DNA from: Streptomyces sp. KL109B
GTDB taxonomy: Bacteria > Actinomycetota > Actinomycetes > Streptomycetales > Streptomycetaceae
Length of the DNA: 64,000 nucleotides
Assembly (NCBI RefSeq): GCF_030766935.1
Contig: NZ_JASERL010000010.1
Location: 1 to 64,000 of the forward strand
Reading direction: 5' to 3'
Part shown: positions 42,920 to 51,386 of the stretch, one piece after another
Layout: the number at the start of each line of letters is the position of its first letter
Position numbering within the stretch: position 1 is the stretch's first letter
Notes under the pieces: generated by a model
What the model was told of the DNA's origin: nothing
Databases searched by the model: none
Seen by the model: the letters and a program-made list of their open reading frames with translations, nothing else
Program-made: the position numbers and the translations under genes

Positions 42920-44245
42920 ATGGCCCTCAAGATCACCGTGATCGGCACCGGCTACCTCGGCGCGACCCACGCCGCAGCCATGGCCGAGCTCGGCTTCGAG
43001 GTGCTCGGCCTGGACGTCGTGCCCGAGAAGATCGACATGCTCACGCGGGGCGAGGTCCCGATGTACGAGCCGGGCCTGGAGGAGCTGCTGCGCAAGCACG
43101 TCGCCGGGTTCGAGGGTTCGAGCGGGCGGCTGCGCTTCACGATGGACTGGGCCGAGGCCGGGGAGTTCGGCGACGTGCACTTCGTGTGCGTGAACACGCC
43201 GCAGAAGCACGGCGAGTACGGCTGTGACATGAGTTACGTCGACTCCGCCTTCGCCTCCCTCGCGCCGCACCTGAAGGAGGGCGCGCTCGTCGTCGGCAAG
43301 TCGACGGTGCCGGTCGGCTCGGCGCAGCGGCTCGCCGAACTCCTCCCGGGGAGCGCGGAGTTGGCGTGGAACCCGGAGTTCCTGCGCGAGGGCTTCGCCG
43401 TCAAGGACACGCTGCACCCGGACCGGATCGTGGTCGGCGTGACCAGCGAGCGGGCCGAGGCGCTGCTGCGCGAGGTGTACGCGAAGCCGGTCGGCGAGGG
43501 CACCCCGTTCATCGTCACGGACTACCCGACGGCCGAGCTGGTGAAGACGTCGGCGAACTCCTTCCTCGCCACGAAGATCTCCTTCATCAACGCCATGGCC
43601 GAGGTCTGCGAGGCGGGCGGCGGCGACGTAGCGAAGCTCGCCGAGGCGATCGGCTACGACGAGCGGATCGGGCACAAGTTCCTGCGCGCCGGGATCGGCT
43701 TCGGCGGCGGCTGTCTGCCGAAGGACATCCGGGCGTTCATGGCGCGCGCCGGTGAGCTGGGCGCCGACCAGGCGCTGACGTTCCTGCGCGAGATCGACTC
43801 GATCAACATGCGGCGGCGCGGGGCGATGGTCGAGATGGCGCGCGAGGCGCTGGGCGGCGGGGCGTTCCTGGGCAAGCGGGTCGCGGTCCTCGGCGCGACG
43901 TTCAAGCCGGACTCCGACGACGTACGCGACTCCCCTGCGCTGAACGTCGCCGGTCAGATCCACCTCCAGGGCGGCCAGGTCACCGTCTACGACCCCAAGG
44001 GCATGGAGAACGCGCGGCGCGTGTTCCCGACGCTCGGCTACGCGGACTCGGCCCTTGAGGCGGTGCGCGGCGCGGACATCGTGCTGCACCTCACCGAGTG
44101 GCGCGAGTTCCGCGAGCTGGACCCGGCCGAGCTGGCGAAGGCCGCCGCGAACCCGGTGCTCCTGGACGGGCGCAACGCGCTGGACGCGGGGCTGTGGCGG
44201 GCGGCCGGGTGGACGTACCGGGCGATGGGACGCCCGTCCGCGTAA
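42920..44245 (+). CDS. UDP-glucose 6-dehydrogenase
   Basis: This 441-residue enzyme oxidises UDP-glucose twice with NAD+ to UDP-glucuronate, a precursor of acidic wall and capsular sugars. The Rossmann start is ITVIGTGYLGATHAAAMAELG. It is followed by VPMYEPGLEELL, VCVNTPQ, the WNPEFLREGFAV signature, and the catalytic Cys265 in GIGFGGGCLPKD. The C-terminal UDP-binding domain has GATFKPDSDDVRDSPAL. It stands alone but fits the envelope-glycan theme of the window. Confidence 0.94.
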   Translation: MALKITVIGTGYLGATHAAAMAELGFEVLGLDVVPEKIDMLTRGEVPMYEPGLEELLRKHVAGFEGSSGRLRFTMDWAEAGEFGDVHFVCVNTPQKHGEYGCDMSYVDSAFASLAPHLKEGALVVGKSTVPVGSAQRLAELLPGSAELAWNPEFLREGFAVKDTLHPDRIVVGVTSERAEALLREVYAKPVGEGTPFIVTDYPTAELVKTSANSFLATKISFINAMAEVCEAGGGDVAKLAEAIGYDERIGHKFLRAGIGFGGGCLPKDIRAFMARAGELGADQALTFLREIDSINMRRRGAMVEMAREALGGGAFLGKRVAVLGATFKPDSDDVRDSPALNVAGQIHLQGGQVTVYDPKGMENARRVFPTLGYADSALEAVRGADIVLHLTEWREFRELDPAELAKAAANPVLLDGRNALDAGLWRAAGWTYRAMGRPSA

Positions 44246-44262
44246 CCCGGCTCATCGACCGG

Positions 44263-44769
44263 CTACTTGGCGCGGTAGCGCCGCATCTTCGCCCGGGCCC
44301 CGCAGACCGCCATGTCGCACCAGCGACCGCGGCCCGCGGGGCTCCGGTCGTAATACGCCCAGTGGCAGTCGGCCGCCTCGCAGGCCTTGAGCCGGGGCCA
44401 GGTGCCGTCCCCGCGCGCCTGCGCGATGGCCGCCGCCACCCGCCCGGCGAGCGAGTCGCCGTCCACCGGTACCAGGCTCGCCGCGCCGTCCCGCTCGTCG
44501 ACCGCGACCCGTAGCGGGCCCCGGGCGAGCAGTTCGCTCAGCGGGGTCACGGAGCGGTGCGGCGGGTGGCCCGCGTGCGCCAGGCACGCCGCGCGCAGCG
44601 ACTCGCGCAGCTCGCGCGCCTTCTCGACCTCGTCGTCCGCCCCGATGCCGAGGTTCTCGCGCACCTCGGGCCGGTCCAGTGTGTCCTCGCCCGTCGTGAT
44701 GTCGAGCAGCGTGTTGACCAGGGCCTCGATCAGGGCGAGGGGACCAGGGGCGGTCTGGCGGGCATTCAT
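44263..44769 (-). CDS. CGNR zinc-finger protein, likely transcriptional regulator
   Basis: This 168-residue protein starts MNARQTAPGPLALIEALVNT. The N-terminal ABATE-type stress-sensing domain (~10-115) is followed by the CGNR zinc finger: CEAADCHWAYYDRSPAGRGRW, then CDMAVCGARAKMRRYR, with the family CGNR reading CGAR here. Such proteins are thought to bind DNA. It is divergent from the VOC gene across 93 bp packed with GTTACC/GGTAAC motifs, so it probably controls both itself and that gene. Confidence 0.87.
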   Translation of the reverse strand: MNARQTAPGPLALIEALVNTLLDITTGEDTLDRPEVRENLGIGADDEVEKARELRESLRAACLAHAGHPPHRSVTPLSELLARGPLRVAVDERDGAASLVPVDGDSLAGRVAAAIAQARGDGTWPRLKACEAADCHWAYYDRSPAGRGRWCDMAVCGARAKMRRYRAK

Positions 44770-44778
44770 GGTTGCGAC

Positions 44779-44844
44779 GTTACCCGCTATGGGGCAGCAT
44801 GCAGTAACACCGAAGTTACCGGCTAAGCCAATGTAGAGGTAACA
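44779..44844. promoter_or_regulatory. GTTACC/GGTAAC operator cluster between the CGNR and VOC genes
   Basis: GTTACCCGCTAT (44779-44790) and GTTACCGGCTAA (44815-44826) are direct repeats 36 bp apart. GTAAC-ACCGAA-GTTAC (44804-44819) is an inverted repeat, and GGTAAC recurs at 44839-44844. Four copies in 66 bp of a 93-bp divergent promoter region suggest an operator. Confidence 0.6.
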
Positions 44845-44862
44845 CGAGGAGGCATCAGCATC

Positions 44863-45225
44863 ATGCCCGTCGCACAATTCGGAGTCGTCGTCCTGGACTG
44901 TCCGCGCCCGCGCGAGCTGGCGGACTTCTACGCGGCCGTGCTCGGCGGCACCGTCACCGGGGACGAGGAGGGCTGGGTCGACGTCGAGGCGCCGGGCGGC
45001 CACCGCCTCGCGTTCCAGCAGGCGCCGGACCACGTGGCGCCGTCCTGGCCCGCGCCGGACGCACCGCAGCAGTTCCACCTCGACCTGACCGCACCCGACC
45101 TGGACGCGGCGGAGAAGGAGGTGCTCGCCCTTGGCGCCACCGCCCTCGACGCGGCGGACCGCTCCCGCAGCTGGCGGGTCTACGCGGACCCGGCGGGGCA
45201 CCCGTTCTGCCTCTGCGCCTGCTGA
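44863..45225 (+). CDS. VOC family (glyoxalase-like) protein
   Basis: This 120-residue protein has a single vicinal-oxygen-chelate domain (VAQFGVVVLDCPRPRELADFYAAVLGG, QQFHLDLTAPDLDAAEKEVLALGA, RVYADPAGHPFCLC). It belongs to the glyoxalase/bleomycin-resistance superfamily; substrates range from methylglyoxal adducts to antibiotics. It is preceded by a GAGGAGG-type ribosome site. Its divergent CGNR neighbour suggests inducible expression. Confidence 0.88.
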   Translation: MPVAQFGVVVLDCPRPRELADFYAAVLGGTVTGDEEGWVDVEAPGGHRLAFQQAPDHVAPSWPAPDAPQQFHLDLTAPDLDAAEKEVLALGATALDAADRSRSWRVYADPAGHPFCLCAC

Positions 45226-45284
45226 GACCACAGGGGCTCCGGCCGGACGCCGGCCAGGGGCGGGGGCGGGGCCGGCGCGGAGGG

Positions 45285-45818
45285 TCAGTCCTTCGGCTCG
45301 TACGCGTCGAGTTCGCCGCGCAGCGTCTCCCCCGGCTCCGGTCGCTCGGCCGGTTCGAGGACCGCGTTCTGGAGGCTGACGAGCGGGTCGACGACGGGGC
45401 GCGCGTCGTACTCGATGCCGTCCTCGTCCTCGTAGTCGTCGACGCGGTCCCACGGGGGAATGACGAACGGGTACGACTTCCAGCGGTGGCGGCCCTTGGC
45501 GTCCGGGTGCACCTGCCACTGGGTGTTCCGGTGGCGGTTGTGCACCTCACCCAGATACCAGGCCGCCACCTGCAAGAACCGCTCGGCCTCCGCGCCCCAG
45601 AACTCCTCCTGGGTCCGGTACCGCTCCCGCACCGCCGCTTCAAGGCGGTCCAGGGACTCGGGGGAGAAGTCCCACACGCCGTCGACCTCCCGCACCCACT
45701 CGGAGAACCGCGACTGCTGCTCCGCCAGCCACAGCGGCAGCACGTCGTTCTCCAGGCGCAGCACGTCGATCCGGCGCGCCTCGCGCACGTCCTTGGTGCT
45801 CCAGTTCTCGCGACTCAT
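45285..45818 (-). CDS. conserved hypothetical protein
   Basis: This 177-residue soluble protein, MSRENWSTKDVREARRIDVLRLEND, is rich in Trp and charged residues (RFLQVAAWYLGEVHNRHRNTQW, YPFVIPPWDRVDDYED). No signal peptide, membrane segment or named domain is recognised, and no cysteine is present. It is convergent with the VOC gene and divergent from the large LANTG surface protein gene. Confidence 0.75.
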   Translation of the reverse strand: MSRENWSTKDVREARRIDVLRLENDVLPLWLAEQQSRFSEWVREVDGVWDFSPESLDRLEAAVRERYRTQEEFWGAEAERFLQVAAWYLGEVHNRHRNTQWQVHPDAKGRHRWKSYPFVIPPWDRVDDYEDEDGIEYDARPVVDPLVSLQNAVLEPAERPEPGETLRGELDAYEPKD

Positions 45819-45972
45819 GGGGCCACCGTAACGGCACAGCCGATCACTGGATCACGGCACGGTAACCACCTTGGGCAGGAGTGGTGTTGATCATCGGCAG
45901 AGATCAACTCCCGCGCCATCGCGAACACTTGAGCCCATAGTGTGAGACGGCTCTCCGGCGTCCCAGGACCAT

Positions 45973-46012
45973 GGGGCCCCGGCGCCGGACGAGTTCGACG
46001 ACGCGGGGCCCC
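45973..46012 (+). other. hairpin in the 5' region of the LANTG protein gene
   Basis: GGGGCCCC at 45973-45980 pairs with GGGGCCCC at 46005-46012, 15 nt before the GTG start. The ribosome site GGGGGA follows directly, so the hairpin could affect initiation. A -10-like TAGTGT lies at about 45939. Confidence 0.4.
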
Positions 46013-46027
46013 TCGGGGGAATCACAA

Positions 46028-48340
46028 GTGAATCAATCCGTTCGGCGTGCCCCGTGGCGCGCGGTCCGCAAGAGCGCGCTGGCGCTCGCGTGCGCCACGG
46101 CCGTGGTCGTCACCGGCCTGCCCGCCGCGGCCGGCCCCGCCCAGGCCGCACCCGCGCCGCTCAAGCCCGGCAAACGCTGCGACGAACTGCACGGCCTGAA
46201 AAGCGACGGCCTCCGGGCGAAGCCCTTGCCGCCCGGCGACGCCAGCCGCGCCAAGGACCAGTGGGACCGCTACCAGTACGTCAACCCGGCCATGGCGTTC
46301 GACGGCCTCAGGCCCACCGCCGCGCAGATCAAGGCGGCCGGGGACAAGTACAAGAAGTACGGCCACAACGATCCCCGCCGGATCTACGCCCGCTTCAACA
46401 AGCAGAACAGGTGGAAGAACTTCGCCGACTACCTGACCAAGCAGTACATCCCCAACCACGGCAACGACCCGCGCGGCGCCGCCTTCGAGCGGAAGGTCGT
46501 CAAGGACATGGGCCTGGTCGGGCCGGACTGGATCTGCCAGAAGGAGGTGTACTTCAAGGACTTCAGGACCGGCAAGCGCTACAAGCGGGTACTGGACGCC
46601 TACAACAGGACGACCCGCGAGATCGTCGAGATCAAGTCCAACGGCAAGCCCAGCCCCAAGCAGATTCCCGCCGACAAGGCGTGGGCGCGCCATCCCGGCT
46701 GGCGGCAGTACAAGTACACCTTCGTCTTCGGTGAGAAGCAGACGAGCGAGGGCACCCGCTTCATGAAGTCCATGAAGCGGCTCGCCGGTGCGCGGCGCGT
46801 GCGGGAGTACAACTTCCACTCCGACCATGTCCCGCGCGCGCCCAAGTGGGCCGAGAAGGGCCCCTACCGCAAGAACTCGCCCCTCATGTCCCTGGGGAAC
46901 GGCGTCAACACCGGCTCCCGCGGCGGCGGCAACGACATCATCGGCCAGTCGCCGAACACCGCCAAGGAATGGAAGCGGCAAAGCTCCCTCATCAGGTCCG
47001 GCGACACCGGTGGCCGCCTCCCCAAGGGGCCGGGCGGGGTCGACTTCACCAGCCTCGACCTGCGCTACATCGGCAAGCCGGTCAAGGGCAAGGGCCTCAA
47101 CTACGCATTCAGCGCGCGGCAGTTGCCGGACGAGAACCAGGGCGGCTGGGGCGCGCAGCCCAGGGCCCGGCTCATCTCGGACGCCTTCTTCACCTGGCTC
47201 GCGCTCACCCCGGACAAGTTCTGGGTCAACCTCAACCCGGACCAGCCCGACCGGGTCATGGACGACACGTTCGCGTCCACCGACGCGGGCCGCGTGCTCC
47301 TGGAGTCGGACCTCCGGATGAAGCACGACTTCTTCAAGGCGATGGACCCCAAGACGGACCTCGGGAGGCGGTTCTGGGCCTCGCTGCCCCGGCAGAACGG
47401 CCGTCCCTGCTTCGCCGGGATCCGCAACTGGATCGAGCCCGAGACCGCCACGGTGCGCGAGCAGGACAGCGGCGTCCACATCCTCGACACGCCCCTGAAG
47501 CTGAAGTCCACGACCCAGGACTTCGCCACCCGGCCCGGCGGCGGCGAGGAGATCTGCCGCCCCGGCGAACTCCAGCGGCGGCAGGCGCAGGCGGTCATCG
47601 AGCGGATGATCGTCCCCGCGGTGGAGAAGACCATCAACACGGCACCGCAGTACGCGGACCTGCGCCGGGTCTACACCGCCCGGGTCGCCGCGGAGTGGAT
47701 CCGCCAGCAGGACGCCAAGTCCCCCACGGACTACCACAAGTTGATCAACAGCAATGACGTGAAGCGGTGGCAGCTGCGGGCCCCGCACGAGAACTGGGAC
47801 AAGGACGCCCTCTTCAAGAAGTACCGAAAGATCTTCACCGAGGGGGAGTTCCGCTACAACGTGGACACCGCCCGGGGCGTGCTGGTCTACATCGTGGGCG
47901 GCGTGGACTTCTCCAAGCAGCCCAAGCGCAACATGAACGGGCTCCGGTTCCAGGTCGAGCACCGCTACGCGCCTCGCACGGCGAAGATCGCCGTCGATGC
48001 CATGACCGACGACGCCGACAAGGACGGCTTCGTGATGCTCGGCGGCAACACCGCCGGCGAGTCCACCGGCACTCCCCCGCCGACCGGGCCGCGGCCGACC
48101 CCCGCCCCGACGCGCAGCGCCAAGCCGGCCCCGCCGGCCGAGCACACCCCGACCCCGGCACCCAGCACCCCGGCACCGGGCCACGACCAGCCGTCCGCGC
48201 CGTCCGGCAAGCACGACGGAAACGGCGGGCTGGCCAATACCGGCACGCAGATCGGCCTCGTCTCCGCGCTCGCCGCGGCGCTCCTGGCCGCCGGACTGAT
48301 CCTGGCCCGGGTGAAGCGCCGGCGCGACGCGCAGGGCTGA
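46028..48340 (+). CDS. cell-wall-anchored (LANTG) protein with a PD-(D/E)XK-like site, function unknown
   Basis: This is a 770-residue protein starting at GTG. A signal peptide ends near residue 40 (PAQA/APAP). Residues ~130-225 contain GAAFERKVVKDMGL (Glu154), RVLDAYNRTTREIVEIKSNG (Asp190, Glu201, Lys203) and a following helix. This is the E...D-x10-ExK spacing of PD-(D/E)XK nucleases. Residues ~330-500 have an unfamiliar conserved-looking block (DFTSLDLRYIG, FWVNLNPDQPDRVMDDTF, GRVLLESDLRMKHDFFKAM). A Pro/Thr-rich stalk (~685-730) leads to the sortase signal LANTG (735-739), a membrane helix and RVKRRRD. LAXTG is the class E sortase motif. Nuclease activity is inferred from spacing only. 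Confidence 0.85.
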   Translation: MNQSVRRAPWRAVRKSALALACATAVVVTGLPAAAGPAQAAPAPLKPGKRCDELHGLKSDGLRAKPLPPGDASRAKDQWDRYQYVNPAMAFDGLRPTAAQIKAAGDKYKKYGHNDPRRIYARFNKQNRWKNFADYLTKQYIPNHGNDPRGAAFERKVVKDMGLVGPDWICQKEVYFKDFRTGKRYKRVLDAYNRTTREIVEIKSNGKPSPKQIPADKAWARHPGWRQYKYTFVFGEKQTSEGTRFMKSMKRLAGARRVREYNFHSDHVPRAPKWAEKGPYRKNSPLMSLGNGVNTGSRGGGNDIIGQSPNTAKEWKRQSSLIRSGDTGGRLPKGPGGVDFTSLDLRYIGKPVKGKGLNYAFSARQLPDENQGGWGAQPRARLISDAFFTWLALTPDKFWVNLNPDQPDRVMDDTFASTDAGRVLLESDLRMKHDFFKAMDPKTDLGRRFWASLPRQNGRPCFAGIRNWIEPETATVREQDSGVHILDTPLKLKSTTQDFATRPGGGEEICRPGELQRRQAQAVIERMIVPAVEKTINTAPQYADLRRVYTARVAAEWIRQQDAKSPTDYHKLINSNDVKRWQLRAPHENWDKDALFKKYRKIFTEGEFRYNVDTARGVLVYIVGGVDFSKQPKRNMNGLRFQVEHRYAPRTAKIAVDAMTDDADKDGFVMLGGNTAGESTGTPPPTGPRPTPAPTRSAKPAPPAEHTPTPAPSTPAPGHDQPSAPSGKHDGNGGLANTGTQIGLVSALAAALLAAGLILARVKRRRDAQG

Positions 48341-48379
48341 GCGGCGCGCGTGCGGTCGAAGTGGGGCCCCGGACCTCGG

Positions 48380-49495
48380 CTACGAGTCGAGGTCCGGGGT
48401 CGCCGTCGACGGGCCGCGGCGTTGGCGGGCGGCACGGGACACGAACTCCGTGCTGCGCAGCACCCGTTGGACGTTGCCCCAGGTGAGCAGGGCGAGGTCG
48501 GTGTCCGGCCAGCCGCGGCTCTGGAGTTCCGCGATCAGGGCCGGGTAGCCGGCGGCGTCGGTGAGGTGTTCGGGGTGCGCGTCCCCGGTGTCGTACGTCC
48601 CTGACAGGCCCACCGACTCGGGGCCCGCGACGCGGCGGACGTGGTCGACGTGATCGGCGACGTCCGCCAGGGCGGGCCCCGTGCGGTCCGCCGAGCACGG
48701 CACCAGGCAGAGTCCCGCGTTCTCGCCGAGTGCGGTGAGGAGTTCGTCCGGGACGTTGTCGGGGTGGTGGTTCAGGGCGTGGGCGCCGGAGCGGGTCATG
48801 ACGGCGGGGGCCTTCGAGACGGCGAACGCGCGGGTGGCGGTGGCGGGCGAGGCGCCGGTGAGGTCGATGAGCATGCCGAGGCGGTTCATCTCCCGTACGA
48901 CCTCTTCGCCGAACCGGGTCAGTCCCTCGTCCCCGGACGTCCATGACGTGCCGGTCAGCGTGAGGGCGATCAGGCCGAGGGCGTGCAGGCAGCGCAGTGT
49001 GCCGAGGGAGTCCGCGGTCGCCGTGGCCGGGGCCGGGCCGATCAGGACGGCGATACGGCCGTGGGCGCGGGCGTCGGTGGTGTCGGAGACGCAGCGGGCG
49101 AGGCGGAGGTCCTCCGGGTGGCGGGCGACGACGTTGGTGATCAGGTCGAGCTGTTCCAGGGCGGTGGTGACCGGGGCGTCGGGGGCTACGTGTGGTGCCC
49201 ACAGCTGTGCGCCGGTGCCGCCTGCGCGGAGCCTCGGCAGGTCGACCTCCACGGAGCTCTCGCCGAGTTCCAGGTCGTACCAGGGGAGGGTGCGCAGCAC
49301 CTGCGGGAGGCCGCAGTAGCCGTCGGCGACGGGGTGGCGGGCGAGGAGGTCGTGGGCGGCGGTGGTGTCGGGCTGCGACGGGGTTGCGGCCGCGGGGCCC
49401 TGCCCCGGACCCCGCGCCTCAATCGCCGGCGGGGCTTGATTGGCCGGGCCCCTGGCCTCGACGGGGGTGTTGAGGTCGTCCTGAAGGTCGGCCAT
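48380..49495 (-). CDS. degenerate M19 (membrane dipeptidase) homologue lacking metal ligands
   Basis: This 371-residue protein aligns along its length with the adjacent intact dipeptidase, but every visible zinc-ligand motif is changed. The HND of VVDGHNDLPW is YCG in VADGYCGLPQ, the EGGH motif is replaced by PAPA, and SHSSSRAV becomes TRSGAHAL. A hydrolytic zinc site therefore seems impossible; binding or regulation is more likely. Residues 19-36 (NQAPPAIEARGPGQGPAA) are encoded by a copy of the dispersed element. It follows the intact paralogue by 134 bp, probably in the purK-purE operon. Confidence 0.87.
   Translation of the reverse strand: MADLQDDLNTPVEARGPANQAPPAIEARGPGQGPAAATPSQPDTTAAHDLLARHPVADGYCGLPQVLRTLPWYDLELGESSVEVDLPRLRAGGTGAQLWAPHVAPDAPVTTALEQLDLITNVVARHPEDLRLARCVSDTTDARAHGRIAVLIGPAPATATADSLGTLRCLHALGLIALTLTGTSWTSGDEGLTRFGEEVVREMNRLGMLIDLTGASPATATRAFAVSKAPAVMTRSGAHALNHHPDNVPDELLTALGENAGLCLVPCSADRTGPALADVADHVDHVRRVAGPESVGLSGTYDTGDAHPEHLTDAAGYPALIAELQSRGWPDTDLALLTWGNVQRVLRSTEFVSRAARQRRGPSTATPDLDS
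49390..49441 (+). repeat. dispersed ~50-bp element, copy 7, inside a coding region
   Basis: This is a full-length copy with the CCCCGC/GCGGGG stem. It is read in frame in the antisense direction as residues 19-36 of the degenerate dipeptidase. Confidence 0.88.
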
Positions 49496-49629
49496 GGAGG
49501 GCTCCGGACGTCGGTGGGGCGGCGTTCGGACCACCGTGGCACGGGGCGGGGGCGGGGTCTCGGTGAGCGGTGCCGTTCGGGTGGGCGGGCGGACGGCACC
49601 GCCACGCGGCACCGGTCCCCCGCGGAGCG

Positions 49630-50829
49630 CTACCCGTCCAGTTGCGCCAGCGTCGCGTTCGACGGGCCCCGGCGGAGCCGGAGGTCGGCGGCGGCCGATT
49701 CCGCGTCGCCGAGGACCCGGACCGCGTTGCGCCACGTCAGCTTGGCGAGGTCGGCGCGGGACCAGCCCCGGTCGACCAGCTCCGCGATCAGGTTCGGATA
49801 GCCCGAGACGTCGTCCAGGCCGTCCGGCGTGAACGCCGTGCCGTCGTAGTCGCCGCCGATGCCGATGTGGTCGACGCCCGCGACCTCGCGCATGTGGTCG
49901 AGGTGGTCGGCCACCGTGGCCACCGTCGCGACGGGGCGCGGGCGCGCCTCCTCGAAGGCGCGGTGCAGCTTCATCGCCTCCGGGGACGTGTCCAGGTGGT
50001 GGAAGCCGTGCGAGCGGAGGTTGTCGTCCGCGGCCGCCGTCCAGTCGACCGCCGCCTGGAGCACGAACTTCGGGACGAAGGTGGCCATGGCCACTCCCCC
50101 GTTCCCCGGCAGGCGCTCCAGTACGTCGTCCGGGATGTTGCGCGGGTGCTCGCACACCGCCCGGGAGGAGGAGTGGGAGAAGATCACCGGAGCTTCCGAG
50201 ACATCCAGCGCCGCGCGCATCGTCGTCGCCGCGACGTGCGAGAGGTCGACCAGCATGCCCTCGCGGTTCATCTCGCGGACCACCTCGCGGCCGAAGGCCG
50301 AAAGCCCGCCGACGCCGGGCTCGTCCGTCGCCGAGTCCGCCCACGCGATGTTGTCGTTGTGCGTCAGGGTCATGTACCGGACGCCGAGTGCGTACAGCGC
50401 GCGCAGCGTGGCGAGAGAGTTGTTGATGGAGTGGCCGCCCTCGGCGCCCTTGAGGGAGGCGATGCGGCCCTCCTTACGGGCCGCCTCCATGTCGGCCGCC
50501 GTCCGCGCCTCCCGCAGCTCACCCGCGTACCGGGCGATCAACTGGTCGACGCAGTCGATCTGTTCGAGCGTGGCGGAGACCGCCGCGTCGCCGGACAGGT
50601 CCGTGCGGACGTACACCGACCAGAACTGCGCGCCGACGCCTCCGGCCCGCAGCCGAGCCAGGTCCGTGTGCAGGTGGGCGCTCTGGTCGACGGCGATGTC
50701 GCGCGCGTCGATGTCGTACGTCACCTGCTCGCGCAGCGCCCACGGCAGGTCGTTGTGGCCGTCGACGACGGGGAACTCGGCGAGTATCGAGCGGGCTTCC
50801 GCGAGGGACGAGACGTTCATGTGCGTCAC
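49630..50829 (-). CDS. membrane dipeptidase family protein (peptidase M19)
   Basis: This 399-residue zinc dipeptidase shows all family motifs: FPVVDGHNDLPWALRE (His and Asp ligands), LKGAEGGHSINNSL (bridging Glu), VIFSHSSSRAVCEHPRNI (His ligand) and HIGIGGDYDGTAF. It cleaves dipeptides, in some relatives D-configured or dehydro ones. The start is GTG at 50829 overlapping the purE stop as GTGA, indicating translational coupling in a purK-purE-dipeptidase unit. A second ATG three codons in (MNVSSLAEAR) is possible. No signal peptide is seen, so it acts in the cytoplasm. Confidence 0.93.
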   Translation of the reverse strand: MTHMNVSSLAEARSILAEFPVVDGHNDLPWALREQVTYDIDARDIAVDQSAHLHTDLARLRAGGVGAQFWSVYVRTDLSGDAAVSATLEQIDCVDQLIARYAGELREARTAADMEAARKEGRIASLKGAEGGHSINNSLATLRALYALGVRYMTLTHNDNIAWADSATDEPGVGGLSAFGREVVREMNREGMLVDLSHVAATTMRAALDVSEAPVIFSHSSSRAVCEHPRNIPDDVLERLPGNGGVAMATFVPKFVLQAAVDWTAAADDNLRSHGFHHLDTSPEAMKLHRAFEEARPRPVATVATVADHLDHMREVAGVDHIGIGGDYDGTAFTPDGLDDVSGYPNLIAELVDRGWSRADLAKLTWRNAVRVLGDAESAAADLRLRRGPSNATLAQLDG

Positions 50830-51386
50830 TTCCCCGAACCCGAACCCGAACCGAAGCCGAAACCGGCGCCCGAGCCCTCGACCTTGGCCCGCAGCCGCTT
50901 GCCCTTCTCGGTCGCCTGGTCGTTCAGGTCCTGCTGGAACTCCCGCATGCGGCCGAGGAGTTCCTCGTCGTGGGCGGCCAGCATGCGCGCCGCGAGCAGA
51001 CCAGCGTTCCGGGCGCCGCCGACCGAGACCGTCGCGACCGGCACGCCGGCCGGCATCTGCACGATGGACAGCAGGCTGTCCATGCCGTCGAGGTACTTCA
51101 GCGGGACCGGGACGCCGATCACCGGCAGCGGCGTCACCGACGCGAGCATGCCGGGCAGGTGGGCGGCGCCGCCCGCGCCCGCGATGATCGCCTTGAGGCC
51201 GCGCTCCGCGGCCTGCTCCCCGTACGAGATCATCTCGTGCGGCATCCGGTGCGCGGAGACGACGTCGACCTCGTAGGGGATCTCGAACTCGTCGAGGGCC
51301 TTGGCCGCGGCCTCCATGACGGGCCAGTCGGAGTCGGAGCCCATGACGATGCCGACGACGGGGGACGTGCTGGTCGTGCTGCTCAT
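50826..51386 (-). CDS. purE: N5-carboxyaminoimidazole ribonucleotide mutase
   Basis: This 186-residue enzyme of purine synthesis converts N5-CAIR to CAIR. The family sequence VVGIVMGSDSDWPVMEAA, the catalytic VSAHRMPHEMISYGEQA and IAGAGGAAHLPGMLAS are complete. The C-terminus carries a nonstandard Gly/Ser tail (GFGFGSGSGSGK). Its start overlaps the purK stop (ATGA) and its stop overlaps the dipeptidase start (GTGA), giving three coupled genes. Confidence 0.96.
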   Translation of the reverse strand: MSSTTSTSPVVGIVMGSDSDWPVMEAAAKALDEFEIPYEVDVVSAHRMPHEMISYGEQAAERGLKAIIAGAGGAAHLPGMLASVTPLPVIGVPVPLKYLDGMDSLLSIVQMPAGVPVATVSVGGARNAGLLAARMLAAHDEELLGRMREFQQDLNDQATEKGKRLRAKVEGSGAGFGFGSGSGSGK

